From Parelaphostrongylus tenuis (taxonomy: Eukaryota > Nematoda > Chromadorea > Rhabditida > Metastrongylidae), in contig JAHQIW010003978.1 in NCBI GenBank assembly GCA_019055375.1, positions 434,001-498,000 of the forward strand: 64,000 nucleotides of DNA. The letters run 5' to 3'. Of this stretch, positions 23,751-35,200 are shown in pieces (within the stretch, counting starts at the first letter, position 1; every line of letters begins with the position of its first letter). Under the pieces are notes generated by a model, which saw only the letters and a list, made by a program, of their open reading frames with translations, did no database searches and was not told where the DNA came from. The position numbers and the translations under genes are program-made.

Positions 23751-24357
23751 ATGCTTTACGAGTATAAGTTGGAGACCAGTGTAAGGAAGACAGTTGAGAA
23801 GATCAAAACTGTGCGTGGAGCAGGTACTACCACGTAAGCTACTGTTTCATGCGCTTCGACGATAGATACCTCATTCACTGACCCACTACGAATGATCTGA
23901 TGCTTGACCGTCTGTGAAAGTCTTCTGGTCGACCGCATAGGCAACACTTTCTCAAGTCGATCATCACTGGAGATGAGTTCAGATTTACTACAAGAACAAC
24001 ACGCGCATCATCGACTGGCTTGGCGGAAAAATCCCGCCAGCTCAACCAATGCCCGAGTTTCTTGCTTGGGAAATTATGCTCTCGGTTTTCTGACAATGGC
24101 AGGGTATTCTGCCTTGGAAACTGCGTAACAATAAGCAGTGAATCAATGCCGACGGCTGCGGAAAATAATTTCTGGAGTTGGCTGCAGACTTTCGTTTTCA
24201 CATTGCAAACTCAGCTCGCTAATTTTGGCGAAATTAGGCCAAAGTACCACGTCCATCGCATTTCCCTGATATTTCTCCATTGGATTATAATTTCCTTTTC
24301 ACTATGAAGCAGTATCTACGGGAGAAAAAATTTAAGAGCTACGACCAACTCAAAAGT
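23751..24357 (+). pseudogene. Mariner transposase relic, first part
   Basis: The frame opens with MLYEYKLETS, the typical mariner N terminus, and later reads FLKSIITGDEFRF, the first catalytic-Asp block. Frames shift several times. It reaches ISPLDYNF (equivalent of APSDYHLF) and ends at DQLKS, where another element interrupts it. The rest lies at 24833-24980. Confidence 0.75.
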
Positions 24358-24832
24358 AGCTCATCATTTGACCGCTTTCATAGACCTCGCTCAAAAACAG
24401 TATTAATCTGATAACATGACATCATGTTTTGAGACTTCTAGAAGGTCTGATATGGCACTTATACAGTACTGTATAGGCCTGTTACGCCTTTGTAAGCCCA
24501 TTAGAAGTAGGGTGCCTTTCTGTTCAGCCGGTCCCTTGCAGGGGGATATACCATTACATCAGAAACAGTCGAATAAAGAGGCGTGAATCATCTCACCAGA
24601 CGAGCTCAACTGTTGCTCACTGCAATCTTGGGGAATTTAACCGCCTGACTTGAGGTAATTTTTTAATTCGGCGCCGATTCCATCATAAGTAGGGGCATAA
24701 CCCCCTGTAAAGGATCGGCTGAACCGAAAAGCAGCGTACTATTGATGAGCTTGGAAAGGGGAAACAGGCCTATTTATTACTGTGCATGTGCCATACTAGA
24801 CCTCATAAAAAGCTCAAAATACGTTATCGTAT
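24358..24832. mobile_element. Hammerhead-bearing element inserted in a mariner relic
   Basis: A 475-bp insertion interrupts the transposase frame and is flanked by direct copies of CAACTCAAAAGT (24346-24357 and 24833-24844), a 12-bp target duplication. Its halves contain inverted hammerhead-like blocks: a decayed minus-strand copy near 24460-24510 and a plus-strand UUGAUGA...GAAAC copy at 24735-24785. The GGTTCAGCCGATCCC-like motif lies inside each. No protein is encoded. Confidence 0.8.
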
Positions 24833-24980
24833 CAACTCAAAAGTGACATCACCGACTTCTTTTATCGTAAGCCTCATTCTCTCGAAGAGGAAGGCATCCA
24901 ATCTCTGCCTAACTAATGAATGCATATCACTTATCAAGATGGCGATTATAATGTTGGTCGATTGATTTCTTCAAATAAAA
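24833..24980 (+). pseudogene. Mariner transposase relic, second part
   Basis: Continues in frame from 24357 once one duplicated copy is removed: QLKSDITDFFYRKP, then EEEGIQSLPN, matching the C terminus of mariner transposases. This continuity is what dates and delimits the insertion between the two parts. Confidence 0.75.
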
Positions 24981-25076
24981 AATATTTCAATTGACAAGGG
25001 TGATGAAATACGCGTGAAATTATGGGACAACCCAATAATTAGTATTATATATGTGAATCTTAAGAACTTATCTTTC

Positions 25077-25275
25077 TTAGCGGATGCGAGGTTGGTAATA
25101 GTAGCAGCTGCAGCGGTAGTAGTGATGATAGTTCGAAGTTTTATAATCATACAAATAACTTAATACAACGTATGACCATGCTTTGAAGAAGGCGAAGCTG
25201 CCAAACATCTGGCATTAAACTTACTACTACAACTGCTTTAACTACTACTATTACCAATATCGCAGGCTAAGCAAA
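25077..25275. repeat. Foldback element containing a CUGAAGA-type motif
   Basis: Arms run from TTAGCGGATGCGAGGTTGG to its inverted counterpart near AATATCGCAGGCTAAGC, with imperfect GTAGTAGT-rich middles. The centre holds CTTTGAAGAAGGCGAAGCTG, a mutated relative of the hammerhead-like motif at 44100 and 30920. Confidence 0.5.
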
Positions 25276-25532
25276 ATGAGTAGTTTTGAAGGCCACAGAA
25301 TTGTCCTGTAGCCGATGGAGTCATAGTAAATCAAAGACTTGGTGAAGTGCTGAGATCATGTAGTCCAAAAGAATAAAAAGTAGGATTATCTCAAAATTGA
25401 TACGTTAGTAAATCAATTGCAAGTATACTCAGTTTGCCAGGTGCCATATTACAAAATGAAAAGTAAAACGAAAAATCCACAATTACCGAAAAATCGGTGG
25501 AAATAAGGATTAGTCGACAACAATGAACTGAC

Positions 25533-25702
25533 CTTGTCGTGTTCGCATTCCGTTGGCGGTAGCACCCTGGAATCGGTTGCCGCTCAGACATGGGGGCAGA
25601 CGGGACAACATGAAAGAAATAGGTCGGACCACAACTCATACCATCGGCAGAAACGACGAAGAAGACTATTTTTGCCAAAATAAACCACTCAGAGCTCGAC
25701 AC
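25533..25702 (-). CDS. Possible exon of unknown secreted or membrane protein
   Basis: The minus strand reads WFILAKIVFFVVSADGMSCG, a signal-peptide-like stretch, then PTYFFHVVPSAPMSERQPIP and GCYRQRNANTTR before a donor-like AAG|GTCAGT. The frame has no early ATG apart from the one after the hydrophobic stretch. No partner exons were found and no family is recognised. Confidence 0.25.
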
Positions 25703-26100
25703 TTTTGCAAATTCGAGTTAATTAGAAAGCGTTGTCGTTATAACATTAGACGATTTCTTTCTTATCATTAATTTAAACCTCTTTGAAACGGTAGCCATTT
25801 TCGATTTCAACTGTTGGGCGGTTCAAACGGCTACGACCATCGGTGTGGCCTACGCTTGAATGAAAATATGGGAGTTTTGTAATGAAGGCAGAGTATCAGC
25901 GAAGGAACTTCATCACCCTTTTTAGTTACGTCAATGCGTCTTAGCGTTTTTCATATGGATAACCACATGTCTGCGAAAAGGACAATTTCTTCCAACTCTT
26001 ACTGAACGCTTTCATGTAATTATACGTATAATTATTCATGCCTCTACTTTATTTATCTTTAATTTCTTATAAGGATATACATATTTTGAGCCATAGGTCT

Positions 26101-26150
26101 AGTGCTATATAGGCGCCTATTTCGTCCTATTGGGACTCATCAGTAGCACC
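26101..26150 (-). ncRNA. Hammerhead ribozyme, intact consensus
   Basis: Minus strand, identical to the copy at 26446-26495. CUGAUGA core at 26143-26137, stem II GUCC/GGAC with a five-base loop, GAA, stem III from the palindrome AUAGGCGCCUAU, cleavage base A (26108), and a seven-pair stem I closed by 26150-26144 with 26107-26101. Confidence 0.88.
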
Positions 26151-26445
26151 CTCCTTCGGTTCCGTCGATCCCTTGAGGTGAAACAATCCTCCAAAGGATA
26201 GCCATAGGTCTAGTGCTATATAGGCTCAAAATATGTATATCCTTATCAGATTAAATCATTTTGAGCGGGTCTGTAAAAAAGCAGTCGATAGCAGAAGTAT
26301 AGTTCATTTTAAAAGCCGTAAGCACGACTGCCGGTCACCACAAAGTCAGGTAATAACATCATCCTACTTTGGGTGCTTAATTTTACTCGGCGTCGGTTCC
26401 TTTGGAGGATTGTTTCACCTCAAGGGATCGACGGAACCGAGGGAG

Positions 26446-26495
26446 GGTGCTACTGATGAGTCCCAATAGGACGAAATAGGCGCCTATATAGCACT
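26446..26495 (+). ncRNA. Hammerhead ribozyme, intact consensus
   Basis: Stem I pairs 26446-26452 with 26489-26495 (seven pairs, one G-U). CUGAUGA is 26453-26459. Stem II pairs GUCC with GGAC around CAAUA (26460-26472). GAA is 26473-26475. Stem III is the loopless palindrome 26476-26487. The predicted cut follows A26488. All invariant core bases of the family are present. Confidence 0.9.
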
Positions 26496-26639
26496 AGACC
26501 TATGGCTCAAAATATGTATATCCTTATCAGATTAAATCATTTTGAGCGGGTCTGTAAGAAAACAGTCGATAGCAGAAGTATAGTTCATTTTAATTTCTTA
26601 TTTCAACAGCAATTCACCTTCAGATACTACAGCCAATCA

Positions 26640-27070
26640 ATGGCAAATAAATGATACAGTGGTGAGCAAAATTACGACCTCAGACGGGAGTCGAATTCGC
26701 GTTTCATCCATATTGGGTACGCGTGCTACCACTACACCACCGAGGTAGATTCGCGCCACCACTCATTCTTCAACATCTCTATGTTAGCTGTCAGCTACCA
26801 ACCTTTAACAGGGTTAGTCGGGTATGCGATTCCGCTTTAAAAGCCCAGTTGAGCTGACAGCCTTTGTGATAACTAATAGTCAAAATCTCTAGTGTTTTAT
26901 TGCTTTCTTGCAGTGTTATTGCAGTGTTATGATGTTTCATATGTACCTAAGAGAATTGAGTGGTGAACAAAAATACCTTGAATCACGAATGTACCTCGGT
27001 GGTGTAGTGGTAGCACGAAGTCGTATTTTTGCTCAACACTCAACTCTCCTAGGCATGTATGAAACATTAT
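26640..27070. repeat. tRNA-like foldback element
   Basis: Minus strand 26655-26760 reads GGTGGTGTAGTGGTAGCACG (A box) and ATTCGACTCCCGTC (B box). From 26930 to 27070 a second inverted pair shares GTTATGATGTTTCATATGTA and GAGTGGTGA(G/A)CAAAAATAC with their complements, around GTGTAGTGGTAGCACG in plus orientation. Several related copies lie elsewhere (20020, 46815, 59185). Confidence 0.6.
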
Positions 27071-27315
27071 AACATTGCGAAAAAACAGTAAAAACACTAG
27101 AAACATCGAGTAGTCAACATATACTTCACAAATAAAGTATTATGATGTAAATCTTTCTTTTTTATACTGTCTCATTCCATAAAATACCCAGAAATTATCA
27201 TAATGATTGAAAATTACAAAACAATGAACAGACTTAAGAAGGACACAGCACGCTGCATGCGATATCACTTTATCAATAACTCTTAATAGTTTTTCGACCT
27301 AGTGCTATTCAGAAG

Positions 27316-27630
27316 TTGGAACCTCTATACAATTGTAGAAAAGACTTTGTTCTCCTTTTTTGTGAATATAACTTTCCATATACCCACTTTTTCTGTGTTA
27401 TAACCGTAATTTTCTGTGACCCGCCTGACATTAAACATACAAATGTTCTATATGTCTACGAATTTCTATTCAAATGTCCTCGCTGTGGCATCTCGTACCT
27501 TGCCCAGTTTTCACCTCTCCAAATAGTTTCAATGTCACCATTTACAAGCAGTTCTAGAAGATCATCAACGCATCAAAGCCAGCCTCGTTGTCCATTTGCT
27601 TCCGATGAAAATTCTCCTCCGCTTATATGA
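27316..27630 (+). CDS. Unassigned ORF, possible exon
   Basis: A 104-codon frame includes CPRCGISYLAQFSP and a serine-rich end (SPFTSSSRRSSTHQS). No family is recognised and no splice partners were found. It may be chance. Confidence 0.15.
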   Translation: MEPLYNCRKDFVLLFCEYNFPYTHFFCVITVIFCDPPDIKHTNVLYVYEFLFKCPRCGISYLAQFSPLQIVSMSPFTSSSRRSSTHQSQPRCPFASDENSPPLI

Positions 27631-27639
27631 ACGCGAGTT

Positions 27640-30340
27640 TTTTTTTGTTAGGTGGCTTATTTCACTGCATCGTTTATTTTGAAATATTCATAGCTGATGT
27701 ATGTTAGATAGAATCAATACGTATGCGTTCCTAATGGATTCTGTGCGAGAATGGACAATCATATCTAAGAAATAAAAAGCAGTGCACCCTCTCTCTTTTA
27801 TCATTATATCTGATAATTATTATTTGGGCTAACATGTCGTGGTGGCATGTTTGCATGCAATGTTTTATCTGTTTCAAGATACCAGGTTTTACTCAAACTT
27901 TCAAATTTACACGTCTGTACTTCTCAGACGACCAATGATTGACACCTCGACAATGCCTTTGATTAGTTGCTATACCAGGTTCACAAAGTATGGTGATTGC
28001 ACATTTGCTACAAGATAATACTAGCCAAATGTATACTTTAGGTTATGTACATTCTAACGGCTTGTAAAACAAAATTCTGTCATTCAGCTTGGGAAAATGA
28101 TTTTAACACATGTATTTTGGGCGAATTTGAGCTCATCAGAAAGCTTTTTTGTTGTGCATCGAACATTGTATCATGTGACTAGACAGACTTCAGAATGGCA
28201 CTGTCTAAGGAAGAATTTCTTCTGCTGCTCACCCCCACTTCAATTTTGGTGTAAGCGCTTCTCAGGTTAATCGACAAATCTGCAAGGCGTGTAGTGCGAG
28301 TATCCACCGCATAGCGCGAACTTGGCACCGAGTGACTACCGCTAATTTTGTTCAATAGAGCTCTTTCTGAGAGTCAAGAAGTCCCAAAATGTCCCCGAAA
28401 TTAGCAAAATCTTCGCACTTTCTCCAAATTGAGATATTGCAAGTCTAACCGCCGCAGAACCTTTCTGCTGTCGGACATGCGACTGAATTGTCTTGATGTG
28501 GAAGAGGACTACTTCAACTAACAATTTATCTTTTGTTTGAGCTTAATTGGTGCACAAATAAATTTTCCTGTGCATTTTGAAAATACCACAGAACTTTTCA
28601 ACAACCTGTTAGAAAGATGTTCGTTTTATTATGCAAATGTACATAGTATAGCATTGTAGGCATTGAAAAACTGTCAGAAGCGACTGCAGATCCTCTATCG
28701 CAATTGTAATGTGCGTATTATAATAAAAAATTGTGGTAAATTAGTGCAGAAAGACCAGTCCATCTCAGACTAATGTGGACTGCTAGTCGCAGAAGCTCTA
28801 TGGTGAGATATGCTAAGATAAATACTTTGAGTAAAAGGTTTTGAGCATGAAAAAAATGCAAAATTAGATTGCGCACTTTCTTCAAGGACGGTCACGAGGT
28901 GATCGATTGGGCAGATTGCGAGTCATTTCTTTCTTTCAGACTTTCTTTTACAAGAATGTGTAATAGCAGTTGAAAATGTGTCCAAAATATTGTCCTCCTA
29001 TCAGAAATACCAATTTTTGAGACGCATGGGTAATTCTATTACTAAACACATCTATACATTAATGTTTTCGGTGATAGCCATCTTTTCATGACGATGAAGT
29101 GCTGCCATCATCCAAAATTCATTGTTCAACTGCCAGCTAAGAGTTCTAAAAACAGGCTAACTACACGAAAAAATTGGTGAGATTTTCTTCGTTTTGGTAC
29201 AGGACACAAAGAAAGTTTTTCCAGAAACCATGCTGTCCACTAAAATCTTTGTTTCTTAAGCTACTGAATGAATACTAGTAGTCTAGTGAAATAGCTGGAA
29301 GTACTAGACTGACGATTATAAGAAGCAGAAATTCCATGCTAAGTTGACGCGCTGACCGAGTATGAACTAAGGTGAATTATTATTGATCGATGTTGATTGT
29401 ATAAGTTGTTGATTGCTGAATTTTTTAAACAAAAGATTCACAGCATCAGTGAAAGTTCGTGAAGTATGGGCCAGGAACAAATATTTTCTTCGGAGAAGTA
29501 CCCCCACAATGATGACCCCCCCCCCCCTCTTTCTACATTTGCACTAGTAATTCCTATAGATTCTATGATTGGCATTTTACAAGCCATACATTATAAAAAT
29601 TTATGTTTTCAAGTTGCATTCTTACAAGTACACAAACGGCTGGCAAGAAAATGGGGAGTTTTCGGAATGTTAACATGTAAAATTTGAATAGATGCGAAGT
29701 ATTCTGAGTGACTTTTGAATGAGCCACTCAAAATAAGTTTTGGAGCAGTTGAACAGATCAGCATTACTCACTAGCATTGTCCAAAGGTCTTATTTGTTCA
29801 CTTTTTGACTTGAATAATAATGCAAAAAAATTGTGATGTGAATTGTTTTGTTTTCTGAAGCAGTAATCTAATCACACCAACAAGAGGCATAGCATTGAAT
29901 ACCAATTCGGAAAGTCGTGTGCATAGGTTCTTTCGAAAGAAAAGCATGCATGCACGTGTATTATATCGTTAAGTAATCAATTTAAGAGCAAAGAACCGCG
30001 TCTGCTAATACAAAACGAGTTTTCGAACTAATTTACATCTCAAAATTCCGTCTAAATAGGCATTTTATCTTGCAAACTACTTCGAGGTTTGATTGAGAAC
30101 GTTATTTTATGCTAGCGGATGTGGGTGGTCCTTGGCTATAGCATCACTTTATTCTGCAGCTTTGAAAGCTGCAAAATATCATAGTGATCTTTCACTTGTG
30201 AGGTTGAGGTATTGTCCAGGTACTTCGAATATCCCTGAGGCAAATTTAACTTGAACATTGAGATCTCTTCATATTCATGCAGTTTCTTTCATGTGCCTAT
30301 TCTTTTCTAAATCCACACGATAATTTATGAGCTTTCAATA
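27640..30340. other. No gene seen
   Basis: Long AT-rich intergenic region with only short, unremarkable frames. No tRNA, repeat array or recognisable transposon was found by eye. A poly-C run lies at 29516-29527. Confidence 0.4.
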
Positions 30341-30349
30341 AAGACCCAC

Positions 30350-30595
30350 TATGCTGTCTTGACGAGGAGTTGCCGCTGCCAACACGGGCTGGCGAGGTTC
30401 CATATCTGGAAAGGCGCTGACTAGGAGAGGGTCTCCTCTGCGCCTTAGTCTGTAAATTCCAATCTCCTTATGTGTCGGCACTTTCGTTGGTGGATATGTA
30501 CATCACCTTCACGGTCCGCTTCGTGATTTTCGTTTTCTGGGATACCTTTTATGTCGATATATGATAATATAAACAATAACTGCCGTACGGTGTTT
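30350..30595. repeat. Dispersed repeat fragment
   Basis: GC-richer block with TTGCCGCTGCCAACACGGGC, followed by GATACCTTTTATGTCGATATATGATAATATAAACAATAACT-type sequence. The last part recurs in reverse complement at 44405-44450, which shows it is a multicopy repeat. Its class is unknown. Confidence 0.5.
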
Positions 30596-30644
30596 CAGTC
30601 AAGAAAATTCTTTTTTATATTTAGTTCCCAATGGCCATCAGGCA

Positions 30645-30728
30645 ATGAAATCAGCTTGCATGATTTTACTTTTCTTATTCTCTATCGACTATGTTTTCGG
30701 ATGTAAAATAGCTAGGTCTGAAGCTAAG
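30645..30728 (+). CDS. Possible first exon with signal peptide
   Basis: ATG opens a frame reading MKSACMILLFLFSIDYVFGC, a plausible secretory signal peptide with cleavage near FG-C, then KIARSEAK and a donor-like AAG|GTTTGT. The downstream neighbourhood is transposon sequence and no second exon was found. It could be a gene fragment or chance. Confidence 0.25.
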
Positions 30729-30904
30729 GTTTGTTATGTCAAAAACTTGTATTCCATGCATCTGAATGTGTTTGTTGAAGCAATTCCCAAGACCGACTAT
30801 CGATTAGCCTTGGCATTGATTGGAATATTCCGTAATTTTCTTTGCTACAGTAAACACGAGGTTGTTAATACAAGCTTATTTTGTACAAAGTAGTACAACG
30901 AAGA

Positions 30905-30950
30905 TCGTATCGGTGGCTAACGTTTCGACAGTCTTGCCTTCCTCGGAGCC
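30905..30950 (-). ncRNA. Hammerhead-like motif 3' of the Penelope-like element
   Basis: Minus strand GGCUCCGAGGAAGG and, after a short stem, GUCGAAACGUUAGCC. Stem I pairs GGCU with AGCC and stem III is ACGU. The core has C where U4 is invariant, so it is probably dead. It lies about 200 bp past the GIY-YIG frame, where such elements carry ribozymes. Confidence 0.45.
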
Positions 30951-31153
30951 TGAAAGAGTCTAACTAACCTACATCAACTAACTCAACACTTCCATAGCCA
31001 AAACAGAAAGGAAAGAGAAGAGAAAAAGAAAATACATCTGAACAATTTTAAATAGTAAAATAACCACCTAGATTTGACTCGCCGTTTTGTTGTATGGTAT
31101 CCGTTAAATATGTAGACCAGACGCACTGAGTGTTATACGGAGGAGGCGTGTGC

Positions 31154-32255
31154 CTAACTCAGATTCATAAAGATCGATCCAACATATAGCGCAAAATCAT
31201 GCGTGATTAAGAGGCGCTCATCTTCACGATCCATATCGGGATTTTTGGAATGGATCCAAAGCGCCTCAAAAACTTTGCGCAGCGAGGTCTTACGTTCTTG
31301 CGCAATGATATCTACTTTTACGTCAAAATCATCTCCCTCAAGTATCTGTGTTTTGTGAGTACCTAGTGGGGTACTTGGTTTAGAATTACGTTTAATGGCT
31401 AGGTGTTCCTTTATACGGACATAGAGTGGCTTCCCGTTTCGCCAATGTACTCGCCGCCGCACGCCTTGCAAGAGATTGAGTAGATTGTACCCTTACTCAT
31501 GCAGTCACCATCTTTACCGTTATGACAAATTATACACTTTTTTGTTGTACATAGACGATCGTACAAGCGATTTCGGTCTAGCTGACGCTTAAGATTATTC
31601 GGCGGTATCTCAATCATTGTAACCGATTCATCCAGCCTGCCGTTTTCAAACACCGTTCAATAGAGCTATACTTATTTCATTTGTAAAAAAGGTAGCACAA
31701 ACGGGACCTTATTTTTAGTGAATTTTTGTTGAGGGGCACGTGATTTCCTCTAAACTTATCCCGGTGGACTAAATTTTTATAGCCACTTGAAATGGCTATT
31801 TGACGAGCCAATTTTACGGATTCCACCTTCTGCTCTCTCCCACTACACATATAGGCAGCTGTTTGGAACAAGTTTTTTATGAGCGCCTTTTTTTGTATAT
31901 GAGGGGTGAGACGAGAGGTAATGAATCTAAATATTTTTGCTGCTTGGCTTGCGGTACCACTTAGTGATGTAGCCGCTTTTAAATAGTTTCACTTGGACGT
32001 TAAGAAAGGTGAGCCAATTTTCTTCAGGTGTCTCACAGGCAAATCTTGTGTACTCTAACTGTTTGTTCAACAATTCAAATATCTGTCCATCTCTTTTGTA
32101 AAACACTTAACAAAGCAATCATCAATGTACCTACAGTATCTACAGCAGAGTAATGGCTTGAGACTAATTATGGGGGCTTCCACTTTGGACATGAAAGCAA
32201 TAGCAAGAACCGCTGCCAGTCGTTGACCCATTGCCAACCCTCTCTTTTGTACGAA
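31154..32255 (-). pseudogene. Penelope-like retroelement, RT and GIY-YIG domains (broken)
   Basis: On the minus strand the reverse transcriptase end reads GLAMGQRLAAVLAIAF and, after a shift, CRYIDDCFVK, the catalytic block. The linker (FQTAAYMCSGREQKVESVKL) leads to a cysteine motif (CIICHNGKDGDC, then YSISCKACGGEYIGETG) and KPLYVRIKEHL. The cysteine knuckle followed by Y-x-I...YIGETG is diagnostic of the GIY-YIG endonuclease of Penelope-like elements. A frameshift splits GETG from KPLYVRIKEH near 31440 and others occur upstream. The N-terminal RT half is missing; an RTE LINE abuts at 32240. Such elements retrotranspose, with first-strand synthesis primed at the endonuclease nick. This copy is dead. 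Confidence 0.85.
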
Positions 32256-35200
32256 TCATCTGTATCACCTGTCGTTCCGTTGATCGGCGAGTGACCCACT
32301 CAAGCGGGTACCAGCAACACATCCATTTTTTCCTATCGCTCGGACCAACACGTCGGTGGTCTTCCTGTAGAGCGCTTGATGTACCGAAAAATTCAGTAGG
32401 TAACGGCTCTCGTCCATCGGTTGTCGTTGAAGCACATCACGTGTCCGGCCCACCTTATTTTCGAAATCCTGACGTATAGAACGGTGTCTCTAATTTTCGA
32501 TCGTTGACGTAGGTCTGAATTTCTGATTCTTTCACACATTTGCGAGATACGGATACTCCTAGCATCGACCTTTCGACTGCGCGTTCGATAACGCCAAGTG
32601 ATCTTCCATCCTCCTTACGTAGCAACCATGTTTCTGTTGCATACGTTAGCGCTGGGATAATCGTCGAGTCGAAAAGGTGGGCACGGAGTCGGATGTTCTT
32701 TTGTTCTCTTTACTATATCTTAGATGCTCTTGAACGCTCCCTAAACCGTTCGTTTCCTCCTGCTCTTCTCTGGAGCTAGGTCGTTCATCATGTTGATTTC
32801 ATGACCTAGATAGACGTAACTGGAGCATTCGGAGATTGTTGTTCCGTTGAGCGTGAATGGGGCACTCAAAACCCATCCGTTCCTCATGAACATCGTATTC
32901 GTTAGATTTGGTTAAACACCAATCTTTCCACAGGGTTATCAAAATCGGTCAACATTCGTTGCGCTTGGGTGATGTTTGGCGTTATGAGAACGATATCGTC
33001 AGTAAAGCGAAGATAATTTGATTGTCGACCGTCAATTTCCACTCCCATATCGTCCCATTCTAATGTGCGCATGACGTTTTGTAGTGTGGTAGTGAATAAT
33101 TTTGGCGAAATTGTATCGCCTTGTCGGACCAGACTTCTTATGCCAATGGTGATATTGCTGTAGAATGGAGATATTTTGGTCATGAATTTTTATGAAGCTC
33201 ACAAAGGATCATTATCTATAAGCCTCTATCTTCTGTTCTCACTGAATGAAAAGCTTTCTTCAGATCGATTAAAGTGAGACAGAGTGATTGTTTGCACTCC
33301 CGTGAAACTTCAATAAGTCTTGTAATCGTGTGGATGTGGTCTATGGTACTAAATCCTTTTGGGAACCCTGCTTGTTCGCATGGCTGTCCTTCATCCAGTG
33401 TTCTGTCAATCCTGTTTAGGATTACTCAAGTAACGAGTTTATAGACAACGGACAGCAAGCAGATTGGGCGATGATTGTCTGTGTTGTAAAGGTCTCCCTT
33501 TTTGAACAACAATACGGTCTTGCTGGTTTTCCATTGAATGGTGACCTTGCATTCTGACAGATAGAGAGTGAAAAACCGAGCCAGGGTGTTAATGAGAACT
33601 GGCGGTAGATTCTTCGGGTGATCTGGTTCATTCCTGTCTTGAGCGGGTGTTATTCTGTTCTTCACCGACGAATAGCATGTCGAATTTTCGAAGGAAGGAC
33701 CGCTGGAGAGACATATTCATCCTCTTTCGATTTCTATGACGGTAAGAGGAGATGGCTAGCGAAGAGATCCTAGAAGTACTGGTGGATGATTTTCTCCATA
33801 GCCCTTCTGGAAGCTGTTAGTGTTCCGTCAGGGTATCGCAGTGCATTCATCTTGGCCTTATAATTGCCAAAGCTCGCTGGGCTCTGCGAATGCTCTTCGC
33901 AGCTTCTGCAGTCTCTGCCATAACAGCTGTTCGTCTCTTCTTAAGGCCTTCTTTTATCGCTTTTCTGCAGCGTTTCCCAAGTTCGGACGTAAGGTATTGG
34001 TTACTTATAGCCCATGCGATTCCACATTGTCATGTAAGCTCGAGTGTCTGCGAAGACAAGCGTCTCTTCGTGAGCTTAGAACTCTCGACTTTCATAGCGC
34101 TAACGTGAAGATACTCAACGAGCCAATCATATTCTTCGTCAATGTTGTCGACAACGGTATCTTCCCAAGAGCCGACTAATGATTTGAATACATCTCAGTT
34201 TATAGTAGCTCTGGAAACTTCGTTGTTTAAATTTAGCTGCTTTCTCTTTTTCTACAAAAACCGAACGATGCGCGAAGGAGGTGGTGGTTTGATCACGTGT
34301 AGAACTTAGGAACAACAGCGACATCGGTCAGGCAACCTTTGATTTACTAAGACGTGGTCTATTCCGTTATGGTACTCTCCATTGGAAGACTCCTGCGTCC
34401 ATCACTGAGAGTGACGCATTTGGAATTGTGAGTTACCAAGGATGGTTTGGGTCGTCATGATGAACTCAGATAGTCTCTCATCCTGTTCATTCCATTCTAG
34501 TCTGTGGGTCCTAATGTGACGTTCTTCGGACGTTCTTCTAGGTCCAGTTTTTTGGTTAAAATCTCTGGCATTGACCTTGAAGAATGTATGATCTTTCCTG
34601 AGAAATTTTTCGAGGCCCATATAGAACGCTTCGACTTCGTCTTCGTCATAGCTTGATGTTGGTGCGTAAGCAACGAAGATGGTCAAAGCCGGCATAGAAC
34701 CACATCGTTTTACTCCAATTTTACCGATACGGGTTGTGTTGTTCAAACGAATCTATGTTCACGATGGAATTCGATTTGACGAGGAGCCAACGCCGCCGAC
34801 ACTCTGCTATCGCATGTTCCAAGAAAAAGTTCTTCTCCGGTGTTATAAACAGCGTGAAAAGGATGGCGCCTTCTCGTCTCAGCCAGGCCAGAGACGTCGT
34901 ACCTTTTCCTTCTTGCTCGAATCATTAGATCTTCTGCAGCGGATCAGTGAGCAAGGGTTCTTGCATTGTAGGTACAGGTCGTCATTTTAGTCCGTCTCGA
35001 TCTTGGCAACCTAGTTTGGCCCTGAAATTTTAGCAGCTTCGCCGTACTCGTCCTACCTGGCGCTGCCGTACCAGGGGCTCTTTAGGGGTCAGGAGAATGA
35101 GGCCCCATATTTGTTACTGTTTTTGGCACTTTGATACCCAAAGTATAGCTTGCCAGGCTCTAAACGTGGGGGCTGGGCACTCACGAGTTGCTTGCCAGTC

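Larger units (their letters stand above)
26069..26527. mobile_element. Inverted-repeat element with two opposed hammerhead ribozymes
   Basis: Arms 26069-26198 and 26398-26527 are 130-bp inverted copies with about one mismatch and no indel. Each contains a complete hammerhead motif, pointing outward in opposite orientation, and the GATCCCTTGAGGTGAAAC block shared with the 13 kb and 24 kb elements. The spacer has a direct repeat: 26201-26311 resembles 26490-26592, including TATCCTTATCAGATTAAATC. So parts of two copies are probably nested. There is no ORF. Confidence 0.85.
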
